From: Candidatus Poribacteria bacterium
GTDB taxonomy: Bacteria > Poribacteria > WGA-4E > WGA-3G
DNA length: 50,826 nt
Direction: 5' to 3'
Assembly: GCA_022394775.1 (NCBI GenBank)
Contig: JAGFCB010000027.1
Span: forward strand, 1 to 50,826
Below the pieces are notes generated by a model. The model had not been told where the DNA came from. It ran no database searches and saw only the letters and a list, made by a program, of their open reading frames with translations. Numbering within the stretch: position 1 is the stretch's first letter; each line of letters starts with the position of its first letter. Below are positions 8,692-16,253 of this stretch, one piece after another. Made by a program: the position numbers and the translations under genes.

Positions 8692-9801
8692 ATGAATACA
8701 AACGAACCATTTATCGGTATGCACAAAACGGAATTGGATACACCAGCACTGCTGATTGATCTCGACAAAATGGAAGCCAATATAGAGACGATGGCGAGCT
8801 ATTTCAGCACAGTCAACGCGGATCTGAGACCGCACGTTAAGACGCATAAAACGCCGATTATCTCGCATAAACAAATTGCAGCAGGTGCCATCGGTGTTAC
8901 CTGTGCGAAACTCGGCGAAGCAGAAGCCGTGATCCACGCGGGAATCCGAGATGTCCTGATCGCCAATCAAGTGGTCGGTCCACACAAGATTGCAAGACTT
9001 ATCAACCTCGCAAAACATTCCGAAATTATGGTTGCCGTTGACAATTTCGAGAATGTGCAAGCCATTTCCGAGGCGGCAGCTGCAAAAGGTGCAACCGTCA
9101 GAATGTTAATAGAAGTGAACATTGGCATGAACCGATGCGGGGTCGAACCCGGTGAACCAGTACTCAAACTTGCAGAAAAGGTACGTCAAAGCCCAAACTT
9201 GAAATTTGAAGGCTTAATGGGCTATGAGGGACATACGGTCACGAAACGGAACCAAGTAGAGAGGGATGCAGCAGCACGGGAAGCCATGCAGCATTTGCTG
9301 GACGCGAAACACTACCTCGAAAAGCAAGGCGTAGAGGTTTCAATCATGAGTGGCGGCGGCACCGGCACCTTTAATATTACAGGAAGCATCCCAGAGATGA
9401 CAGAGGTGCAAGCGGGTTCTTATATCTTTATGGATTCCACCTACGGAAATGTAGAAGGTGTCGGCGAACAGTTTGACTGTTCGTTATCGGTTTTGGCAAC
9501 TGTCGTAAGCCGTCCAAGCCCAAATCGAGTGATTGTGGATACAGGCTTAAAGGTACTGGCAAAAGAATTCGGTATTCCACAACCCGTTGGTGTAAACGGC
9601 GTAGAGCTGACAGGGCTCTCCGAAGAACATGGAACGATACAGGTGTCCGATGAAAACGTCTCTCTCAAACCCGGGGATAAACTTGAAATTTTACCATCCC
9701 ACTGTTGCACGACGGTGAACCTGCATGACAGATATTACGGCATCCGTCAGGGAATTGTCGAATCCGTGTGGGACATCACAGCGAGAGGAAAAGCACAATA
9801 A
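8692..9801 (+). CDS. D-threonine aldolase / D-serine dehydratase-like PLP enzyme
   Basis: 369 residues of the fold-type III (alanine-racemase-like) family. The PLP lysine is in RPHVKTHKTP near residue 50. The barrel motifs LIEVNIGMNRCGV and MSGGGTGTFN bind the cofactor phosphate. The C-terminal PSHCCTTVNLHD contains the HxCxT zinc/manganese site that separates D-threonine aldolases and DSD1-type D-serine dehydratases from racemases. Probable reaction: cleavage or dehydration of a D-beta-hydroxy amino acid; substrate not decided. The start ATG at 8692 has AGGAGA overlapping the stop of the FAH gene, so the two are likely cotranslated. It may work with the FAH-family enzyme in a catabolic route. 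Confidence 0.9.
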   Translation: MNTNEPFIGMHKTELDTPALLIDLDKMEANIETMASYFSTVNADLRPHVKTHKTPIISHKQIAAGAIGVTCAKLGEAEAVIHAGIRDVLIANQVVGPHKIARLINLAKHSEIMVAVDNFENVQAISEAAAAKGATVRMLIEVNIGMNRCGVEPGEPVLKLAEKVRQSPNLKFEGLMGYEGHTVTKRNQVERDAAAREAMQHLLDAKHYLEKQGVEVSIMSGGGTGTFNITGSIPEMTEVQAGSYIFMDSTYGNVEGVGEQFDCSLSVLATVVSRPSPNRVIVDTGLKVLAKEFGIPQPVGVNGVELTGLSEEHGTIQVSDENVSLKPGDKLEILPSHCCTTVNLHDRYYGIRQGIVESVWDITARGKAQ

Positions 9802-9890
9802 TAAAATTGCTTGTGGATGATAAATGTGCCGGATGTTCTGACTTGTAGATACTCGGAAGTATATCCCATCAGAAAAAGGAAATTAAACTA

Positions 9891-11054
9891 ATGAGGATTC
9901 ACAAATTACAACTTATCAAAAGAACGTTTTATCTTCTGTGTCTACTCACCGCAGCTCTTCTACTCATAAACCCACCCACTTCAGAAAGCTATATTGCCAA
10001 ACGTTATAGTGTGCCGCAAATCCTCAACGAAAGCAGCAACATTCTCTTCGGAACAGTTTCAGAGGTCAACACCAAACGCCGAACCGCGAAGATTAAGGTC
10101 GAAAGATATCTGAAAGGCGAGGCAGAATTTAGCGAGATCAAGATCCGACTTGATGTCTACAAAGGCGAAGCGGATCACCGAGAAGAAGCGATGCGTCTCA
10201 TGAAATTAGACGCGCCGATTATCGTCTTTTACCTCAGAGAAGGCAGACGCATTGATAGTCTCGCACACGTAAGTGGAAAATGGTTTCAAACCCAAACCAC
10301 AAAACAGGGAAACGAATGGGGTTGGTGGCTGTTCACACACACCGAAAAATATCTCAACAGAGACAAAGTCTCAAGGCGAGATTCAACTGTCAATTTTCAG
10401 AAAGAACTGGATGCTATGTTGGGGGAAGATGCCATCCAACTCCATTTTCTCAGGACAGACAGTTATCGGGAAGAGTACCCTGCTATCTCCAGCATCAATT
10501 CAATAGGAGATCGCTGGATTTCCTATGACGGGACAACGAATCGAGACCTACCAAGGCTCAACAAAGCAGACATCCTATGGCTCGGTTTCCGCACACTCTC
10601 GCGAGATGGGAAATACCGTCTTAATCAGGAACAAGAGAAACGGATTAGAGAGTTTGTGAAAAACGGTGGTGTTGTGATTGCCTCCGGACAGGATAGTGAT
10701 GATAATCGTCCGTGTGAATCAGGATGGTTATCCGAACCGCTCAACGGCGTAGAGAGTTCACAACGCAATGATTTTCAACCGACTTCCGATGCCGGTGAAC
10801 TCTTTACAGTACCCCACCGCATCCGTTCAGGGCAGCTTGCGCTTGACGACTCATGGAGCGGATGGAATCAAAAATATCAAGTACTGGCGACCACTAACAG
10901 TGGCAAAGAGATTGTCGTGGCTAAACTGCGATATGGCAAAGGCATGTATCTTATCACCAATCTCCGCAACAGTCAGAAAAAGGAAGTCTCTAAAAATCGT
11001 CCGATGCTTGAGAATCTGGTGCATTTCGCTGTCGAATTCCTGAAAGACTCTTGA
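9891..11054 (+). CDS. Exported protein with C-terminal GATase/ThuA-like domain
   Basis: 387 residues. Residues about 12-35 are a signal peptide (FYLLCLLTAALLLI). The N-terminal domain (ILNESSNILFGTVSEVNTK) looks like a small beta-barrel found in secreted proteins. The C-terminal half, with ILWLGFRTL, IREFVKNGGVVIASGQD, and KLRYGKGMYLITNLRNS, resembles class I glutamine-amidotransferase-like (ThuA/DUF4159-type) folds without an obvious catalytic cysteine. No function can be assigned. ATG follows AAAGGAAAT. The membrane-anchored propeller gene starts 20 bases after its stop, so the two are probably one operon. Confidence 0.75.
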   Translation: MRIHKLQLIKRTFYLLCLLTAALLLINPPTSESYIAKRYSVPQILNESSNILFGTVSEVNTKRRTAKIKVERYLKGEAEFSEIKIRLDVYKGEADHREEAMRLMKLDAPIIVFYLREGRRIDSLAHVSGKWFQTQTTKQGNEWGWWLFTHTEKYLNRDKVSRRDSTVNFQKELDAMLGEDAIQLHFLRTDSYREEYPAISSINSIGDRWISYDGTTNRDLPRLNKADILWLGFRTLSRDGKYRLNQEQEKRIREFVKNGGVVIASGQDSDDNRPCESGWLSEPLNGVESSQRNDFQPTSDAGELFTVPHRIRSGQLALDDSWSGWNQKYQVLATTNSGKEIVVAKLRYGKGMYLITNLRNSQKKEVSKNRPMLENLVHFAVEFLKDS

Positions 11055-11074
11055 TAAGATACGAGGTAATGTCA

Positions 11075-12661
11075 ATGAAAAAAGCAAGCTCAAAACAGAC
11101 AATGAAGGTGCAGAAGCGTTGTATTGGGCGGTTGAGTTTCTCTGTCAAGCTGCTGCTAATGCTGTGTTTTACGCTTCTTTTCTTTGGTACCACAAGCCCT
11201 GCTCATGCAGTTATTCCGCAGCTTCTCGGACCGCTTACTGCATTGCTGAGCATCGTCCCACAGATTCTCGCTTTTGTTGGAGTCGCGTTGATAACTGCCC
11301 TCGTGTTTGCGCGAGATACGACGAAAATGTTCTTCTACAAATTTAAACGACAGTGCTTCGCTTTCCCAGACTTCGTGGCTGCCCATAAAGTTGGCGTTTC
11401 TATTATTGGTGTGATTGTCTTTCTTGGTGCGGGGTTAGGAATCTACCAGATAATCCAGCCTCCTACCACCGTAGTCGCGGGCGCAAATAATGTAAAAGCC
11501 AACACCGCATGGGCAACCTTCCGAGGTGGAAAGAACCGAACGGGACATTTGGATGCTGTTCCCGGGCCAACAACTGGTACCCCCGCATGGATATACAAAG
11601 ATAAAGAAGCGATGGCAGTTGATTTCTCTTCATCACCAGCGATTGTTGGAAACCGACTCTATATCGGATCCTCGTACGGTTCAATCTTTTCATCAGGTGG
11701 AGCAACATATTGCATCGATACGGAATCGAGAGAGATTATCTGGCGACACGCCTCCCCTACGCCAATTTTCTCTTCACCCGCGGTGGCTGGTGGCAGGGTC
11801 TACATCGGCGAAGGCTATCATGAGGATAGGAATTGCCATCTCCGATGCCTTGACGCAAAAACAGGTGAACAGATTTGGTCCTTTGAAACAGCAAGTCATG
11901 TTGAATCGACACCTTTCATTAGCCAAGGGAAACTCTATTTTACAGCGGGTGCTGACGGTATCTACTGCATTGATGCCTTGGAAGGCGCAGAAATCTGGCA
12001 CTATAAAGGGGTTCATGCCGATATGTCGCCTGTTGTGCACAACGGTAAATTATACTTCGGTACGGGGTACGGCAACTATAGAATCTACGCCGTTGATGCC
12101 CAAACAGGCACTGAAATCTGGTCAAAACAGATGCCGTATCCTGTATGGGGGACTCCGAGTGCCGATGAAAACCTCGTCTTCTTCGGACTCGGACGCGGCA
12201 ATTTTTCGGACAGTGATCCAATACCTGCTGGTAAAGTCGTCGCACTCGACACGGAGACCGGGGACACCGTATGGGAATATGAAGCAAAAGACGCTGTCTT
12301 CACAGCGATTGCCGTTCAGAATGGCTACGTCACTTTCGGTTCCCGCGATGGATCGGTCTATTGCCTTAGTGCGATGGACGGGAAACGTAACTGGCAGACT
12401 GGACTTGGCGCGCCGGTTGTGTCTTCGCCCGCTGTAACACCGGACACTGTCTACGCAGCGACGAAAAATGGAAAAATCTACGCCCTGTCTACTGATAATG
12501 GAAAAGTGAAGTGGGAATTTAACACAAGAGACGTCACCGCAAATATAGAATTCTATTCGTCACCCGCGGTTGCTAATGGGTTCGTGTACATCGGTTCAAG
12601 TGATCGGTACATTTTTTGCTTGGGTGGTAATAATAAGAAAAAAATGATTGATAACCGTTAA
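11075..12661 (+). CDS. Membrane-anchored PQQ-like (BamB-type) beta-propeller protein
   Basis: 528 residues from ATG 11075, chosen because GAGG lies 8 bases upstream; TTG 11051 and ATG 11069 are poorer. Three hydrophobic segments open the protein: LLLMLCFTLLFFG, LLSIVPQILAFVGVALITAL and VGVSIIGVIVFLGAGLGI. Then come about seven propeller blades with the pattern YCIDxETxxxIWxH, for example CLDAKTGEQIWSFETA and YCIDALEGAEIWHY, as in PQQ/BamB propellers. No PQQ-enzyme active-site motif is seen, so a scaffold or sensor role is more likely than dehydrogenase activity. The loop between segments two and three contains a 24-bp genomic repeat translated as FKRQCFAF. The CBM9-like gene follows after 15 bases. 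Confidence 0.88.
   Translation: MKKASSKQTMKVQKRCIGRLSFSVKLLLMLCFTLLFFGTTSPAHAVIPQLLGPLTALLSIVPQILAFVGVALITALVFARDTTKMFFYKFKRQCFAFPDFVAAHKVGVSIIGVIVFLGAGLGIYQIIQPPTTVVAGANNVKANTAWATFRGGKNRTGHLDAVPGPTTGTPAWIYKDKEAMAVDFSSSPAIVGNRLYIGSSYGSIFSSGGATYCIDTESREIIWRHASPTPIFSSPAVAGGRVYIGEGYHEDRNCHLRCLDAKTGEQIWSFETASHVESTPFISQGKLYFTAGADGIYCIDALEGAEIWHYKGVHADMSPVVHNGKLYFGTGYGNYRIYAVDAQTGTEIWSKQMPYPVWGTPSADENLVFFGLGRGNFSDSDPIPAGKVVALDTETGDTVWEYEAKDAVFTAIAVQNGYVTFGSRDGSVYCLSAMDGKRNWQTGLGAPVVSSPAVTPDTVYAATKNGKIYALSTDNGKVKWEFNTRDVTANIEFYSSPAVANGFVYIGSSDRYIFCLGGNNKKKMIDNR
11342..11365 (+). repeat. 24-bp dispersed quasi-palindrome, in frame
   Basis: Copy of the family with core AACGACAGYGCTTCGCTT. It lies codon-aligned in the propeller gene and encodes FKRQCFAF between two membrane segments. 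Other copies: 23718, 24372, 27511 (degenerate), 32039, 33216 (inverted), 36918, 36939 and 39914. Confidence 0.85.
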
Positions 12662-12676
12662 CAAGGAGAAAAAGAA

Positions 12677-13510
12677 ATGAAAAAGCATGTTTTGATCACA
12701 ACAGTCCTATTAGTTTTACTCGCAAGCAGCGTAACGGATGCGCAGTGGCGCAGCAAAACACACGACGAATATAACGCCCTCACAGGAGTAGATGTCAAAA
12801 TTGATGGTGATCTCGGCGAATGGGATGGAATCCTTGAGGGAGTCACAGGTACCGACGGCAAACCTTTCTGCGGCGTTGAATATGAAGGCAACGTCTTCCA
12901 GGAACACGGCGGCGGTAAATGGAACGGTGCCAAAGATCATGAAACTTGTTTCATGATTGTATGGGATTCAAAAGCTGTTTATCTCGGACTTATCGTCACT
13001 GATGACGAACATGAACACGCAGCCGCAGCGGCATGGAATGGTGATGGTGCACAACTCGCCTTTGAAATGAGCGGCAAACGTTCCGCCGGGATACCGATGT
13101 TTCTCTATAATATCGGTTTAGACGACAAAGCAAAGGATATACTCCCCGGCGCTTTAAATGAAAATCCTGGTGGCGCTGGTATCGCCCCCGGAGATGATAT
13201 TGCTATTGTCCGAAACGAAGGTGAAAAGAAAACCTACTACGAACTCAGATTCACCGCTGAAGAATTGCAAGCGAAAGGGAAAAAATTCAGTGCGGGCGAT
13301 AAGTTCGGTCTCGGTATCTGCGTTAATGATGGTGATAAAGCCGCTGGACAGGGCGGTCAAAAGGGCTGGAGTGGATGGTATACCCATTCTATTGTCCACG
13401 GAAAGAATTCTGAAAAAACGGGTCTCGTCACGCTTACTGATGAAGTCCTTGCTGTTGAAGCAGCAAATAAGTTAGCAACAACATGGGGTAAGCTCAAATC
13501 CGCTCAGTAA
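12677..13510 (+). CDS. Secreted CBM9/DOMON-like protein with shared C-terminal motif
   Basis: 277 residues with a signal peptide ending near ASSVTDAQ (residues 1-23). The mature part begins DVKIDGDLGEWDGI and contains CFMIVWDSKAVYLGLIVTDDEHEH, the pattern of carbohydrate-binding module 9-like (DOMON-type) domains. A histidine-rich EHEH stretch could bind metal. The end NKLATTWGKLKSAQ matches the end of the protein at 1-567. ATG follows ACAAGGAG. It closes the operon begun at 9891, and a strong terminator follows. Probable role is extracellular or periplasmic ligand binding, perhaps of sugars; inferred only. Confidence 0.87.
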   Translation: MKKHVLITTVLLVLLASSVTDAQWRSKTHDEYNALTGVDVKIDGDLGEWDGILEGVTGTDGKPFCGVEYEGNVFQEHGGGKWNGAKDHETCFMIVWDSKAVYLGLIVTDDEHEHAAAAAWNGDGAQLAFEMSGKRSAGIPMFLYNIGLDDKAKDILPGALNENPGGAGIAPGDDIAIVRNEGEKKTYYELRFTAEELQAKGKKFSAGDKFGLGICVNDGDKAAGQGGQKGWSGWYTHSIVHGKNSEKTGLVTLTDEVLAVEAANKLATTWGKLKSAQ

Positions 13511-13531
13511 GGGATATGAACAAAACGTAAG

Positions 13532-13562
13532 AAAAGCCGCCAACAGTCTTGGCGGCTTTTTT
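13532..13562 (+). terminator. Rho-independent terminator
   Basis: AAAAGCCGCCAA and TTGGCGGCTTTT form a perfect 12-bp stem around CAGTC, running into TTTTTTA. It ends the operon before the convergent DUF3500 gene. Confidence 0.9.
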
Positions 13563-13571
13563 ATTTCGATT

Positions 13572-13604
13572 AGGACTTACGCAGCCCCTGCAGTGCGTAG
13601 GACT
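13572..13604. repeat. Short element with AGGACTTACGCA terminus
   Basis: AGGACTTACGCA at 13572-13583 is followed after 10 bases by TGCGTAGGACT, a degenerate opposite terminus. It is the smallest of three related elements (also 39074-39153, 46714-46964). It lies between convergent genes. Confidence 0.55.
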
Positions 13605-13624
13605 TTCTTGTTATTCTCGTTCCC

Positions 13625-14662
13625 CTAATGATCATGATCATGATGGTTCGATTTGTCGTAATGCAACCGAAGGAGATCAACACCGAAATCGTCTGCGATG
13701 TGTCGCCACACGGAGTGGATATGGTTCGCATCGTTCTGTGTGTTATCATACTCCACAAAGAAAAACGGACCGTGTAGCCTGTAGTAGTGCGGTGTCTTCG
13801 GCGATTCACCACCTGCCCATGCAAAGTGGATGTCGTTGACGCTGCCTTCACGCAATTTACGGAGTTCGATCTGTGCGACCTCATCAGGGAGTCGATCAAT
13901 ATACTCATGGACAAGTTCCATCAAGATTTCGCGCTGGTGTGTCTCCATAGATTCCGCGGCTAACCCTTCAACGGCTTCAAATTCAACTTTAGGGACATCA
14001 CGGGTCAAAATATCGGAAGGTGCCTCGACATTGATGATTGTTTGCCCCTTCTGCGCGGTATCCAAACTTGTAAGAAGTCTGCGTGCGATATCTTCTTCGG
14101 CAGCAAGTACTCTCAATCCTTTTTTATCGCCTTGCGGTACCTCTGCCGGGTTTGATCCGAAAAATGACGGATTCGGCGAAATGAGTTCGCGATTGACGAC
14201 AGTGAAGTTGAGCGAAACGTGGTGTCCCTCAGCACGCCACCCCCAAGCCCCATTGCCCGTCGGATCTCCAAACACCGTGAAAAAGTAGAACCCCGGATCG
14301 CGTACAAGTCGGGCTTCTCCAGCAGCCGCCTCAATCGCGCCGAGTGTTGTCTCTAAATTAATAATTGCCCGGGCTTTCTGATAGCCTTTTGCACTTAACC
14401 CGCTCTCCATAAGAGCGAATGCGGCTTCCTGCTGTTTTGTGTTGAGTTCTTTGAGAGAAACACCTTCCCGTTCCCACATTTCAATAGGAATATAGTGCCA
14501 TCGGAACCGCTCGTTTCCGTCAAAAGGGAGTGCCGCCTTCTCGCGTAAAGGTGGTGTCAATGTATCCAGAAAGTTCCCCGCCGCCTGTGCCATCTGCTCG
14601 GCTGTCGCTGAAGCGGGGATAAACAAAGGCTTCAGTTCGGCATCGGTATGTGTGTATGCCAC
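13625..14662 (-). CDS. DUF3500 family protein
   Basis: 345 residues from GTG 14662, chosen because AAGGAGG lies 8 bases upstream; a longer frame to 14773 has no such site. The sequence shows the DUF3500 pattern: FDGNERFRWHYIPIEMWEREGVSLKEL, GDPTGNGAWGWRAEGHHVSLNFTVV, and a C-terminal HFAWAGGESPKTPHYYRLHG followed by VEYDNTQNDANHIHSVWRH. The tail is rich in His and Asp (HHDHDH), suggesting metal binding. The family's biochemical function is not known. It has no clear signal peptide from this start. It is monocistronic and convergent with the 12677 gene. Confidence 0.87.
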   Translation of the reverse strand: MAYTHTDAELKPLFIPASATAEQMAQAAGNFLDTLTPPLREKAALPFDGNERFRWHYIPIEMWEREGVSLKELNTKQQEAAFALMESGLSAKGYQKARAIINLETTLGAIEAAAGEARLVRDPGFYFFTVFGDPTGNGAWGWRAEGHHVSLNFTVVNRELISPNPSFFGSNPAEVPQGDKKGLRVLAAEEDIARRLLTSLDTAQKGQTIINVEAPSDILTRDVPKVEFEAVEGLAAESMETHQREILMELVHEYIDRLPDEVAQIELRKLREGSVNDIHFAWAGGESPKTPHYYRLHGPFFFVEYDNTQNDANHIHSVWRHIADDFGVDLLRLHYDKSNHHDHDH

Positions 14663-14895
14663 AAAAAGTACCTCCTTGTGTAGAACTATGGTCTGCAGAC
14701 CTCGCCCTACAATCCTATGAATCCAGTTTTCCTTATGAATCCCTATTTTAAACCAACTGCACACGAAAATCAAGTATTTTAATAATATATTCAGAACTAT
14801 CCAATTTTCTATGTCGTTTCGTCCTGTAGCAAAGGTTTGAATCTCGCCAGCGATTGAAGCAAAGGTCTGCCTGATAACTATTGATGAAAAAATCT

Positions 14896-14924
14896 TGACA
14901 ACTGCTCATAAATTCTGTAAACTT
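14896..14924 (+). promoter_or_regulatory. Promoter for ECF sigma operon
   Basis: TTGACA at 14896-14901 and TAAACT at 14919-14924 with 17-base spacing. It lies about 100 bases before the sigma factor start. The -10 box is only a partial match. Confidence 0.5.
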
Positions 14925-15022
14925 ATTTCAACGGCTTCCGTTTAAGAGAGTGTTAGCAGGCAATTGTCCACCTCTACCTTAGGTGAGGTACAACTTTAAC
15001 CGATAATAAAAAGTCGGGACAT

Positions 15023-15604
15023 ATGGACAAATTGATTGATGATGAAATGTTAGTCGCTCAGTTTCAAGCCGGACGCCAAAACGCTTTTGATGAGTTGATG
15101 AAACGCTACAAATCCAAGATTTTCTCGTACCTATTGCGTTCAGTCAGAAATTACGAGGATGCCGAAGACATCACCATCGAAGTTTTCTTCAAAGCGTACC
15201 GTGCCTTAGAAGGTTGGCAACCAAAAGCCAAATTTTCGACATGGCTTTACAAGATTGCGTCCAATCTTGCTATCGATTACCATCGTGCCAAAGCGCGTCA
15301 CCCTGTCTATGCGTTGGAGGACACAGAAATTCCCGAAGCGCGTCTCGTTGCTACCGATCTCCATAGTGATCCAGAGAAGCAGCTGGAAGAGAAAGAACGG
15401 GGTCTCCTGATTCGTGAAGCAGTTGATCAACTCTCTCCAAAACAAAAAGCAGTCTTCATGCTAAGCCGGTACGAAGGTTTGCAACTTAAAGAGGTTGCTG
15501 AAACACTGGATATGGCGGAAGGTACCGTAAAAATCCACCTCCATCGCGCAGTAAAACGGCTACAAACACTCCTACGTCCATTGTGGGAAAACAACGAAAT
15601 TTGA
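15023..15604 (+). CDS. ECF-type RNA polymerase sigma factor
   Basis: 193 residues. Region 2 spans about 10-85 (NAFDELMKRYKSKIFSYLLRSVRNYEDAEDITIEVFFKAYRAL with the -10 recognition helix WLYKIASNLAIDYHRAK). Region 4 spans about 130-190 (LSPKQKAVFMLSRYEGLQLKEVAETLDMAEGTVKIHLHRA). The lack of region 3 and the length fit the extracytoplasmic-function group. It directs RNA polymerase to a specific regulon. An anti-sigma gene starts 17 bases downstream and an exported TPR gene follows, a typical sigma/anti-sigma operon, so the factor is probably held inactive at the membrane until a signal arrives. Confidence 0.95.
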   Translation: MDKLIDDEMLVAQFQAGRQNAFDELMKRYKSKIFSYLLRSVRNYEDAEDITIEVFFKAYRALEGWQPKAKFSTWLYKIASNLAIDYHRAKARHPVYALEDTEIPEARLVATDLHSDPEKQLEEKERGLLIREAVDQLSPKQKAVFMLSRYEGLQLKEVAETLDMAEGTVKIHLHRAVKRLQTLLRPLWENNEI

Positions 15605-15621
15605 AAGGAGAAGTGTTTATT

Positions 15622-16242
15622 ATGCCTAAATGTAAAAAATCTGAAGGGCAAGCAATTGATTATGCTTCCAAACTTCTGCCCTCCGCAGAAGAAGAGCCCT
15701 TTGAAGAACACCTCAAGCATTGCCAAGATTGTTCTGAGGCTGTAGCCTCCTACACAGCTGTTCTCGACTTGACAGATAAAGCACAAGACGAACTCACTGT
15801 GCCTGAAGTCGCTCTCAAGAACATTGAGATGAACGTGTACAAACGGCTCGCTGTGACACAAGAACAGACGTTGCTCTCACGCATCCGTGCCTATTTTGTG
15901 AGTAGCGGATCTCCCTTTGGTTGGTACAAAACTGCTGCGGTAAGCAGTGTTGCTATCGCTTTGATCACCACTGTTGTCCTCATCGGAAAACCCTTCCAAT
16001 CAGAAGAGACCTTTCGGTTAACCGAGTCTCAATCTGCTGATGCCCGTATCGAAGAGTATCGCCAGCAAGGCATCCAACGGAACTTAGAGGAGGTATTGAT
16101 TACACATCATCTCCGAAACGATGCATGGGAAACAGAAAGCCAACTCCACCGAATGAAAGAACAGGCACACGGCACCAATTGGACGAAAGTAGCGGATAAA
16201 CATCTTCAGAGCCTTCAATCTGGGGATTCAACCGCACAATAG
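15622..16242 (+). CDS. Zinc-finger (HC2-type) transmembrane anti-sigma factor
   Basis: 206 residues from ATG 15622, with AAAGGAG 11 bases upstream; an earlier ATG at 15583 lies inside the sigma gene and lacks such a site. The cytoplasmic part has FEEHLKHCQDCSEAV (H-x3-C-x2-C), the zinc-binding anti-sigma motif. One membrane segment, KTAAVSSVAIALITTVVLIG, lies near residue 110. The outer part is polar and helical. It should bind and inhibit the sigma factor encoded just upstream. The next gene starts 11 bases later. Confidence 0.9.
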   Translation: MPKCKKSEGQAIDYASKLLPSAEEEPFEEHLKHCQDCSEAVASYTAVLDLTDKAQDELTVPEVALKNIEMNVYKRLAVTQEQTLLSRIRAYFVSSGSPFGWYKTAAVSSVAIALITTVVLIGKPFQSEETFRLTESQSADARIEEYRQQGIQRNLEEVLITHHLRNDAWETESQLHRMKEQAHGTNWTKVADKHLQSLQSGDSTAQ

Positions 16243-16253
16243 GGATATTAGGC

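Noticed and set aside
11526..12437. 303-codon open frame on the + strand
   Set aside because: It overlaps the propeller gene in another frame; composition is Ser/Arg-rich and unlike a protein, while the propeller frame shows clear blade motifs.
13572..13604. Second terminator after the CBM9-like gene
   Set aside because: No T-run follows, and the sequence matches the ends of the AGGACTTACGCA element family.
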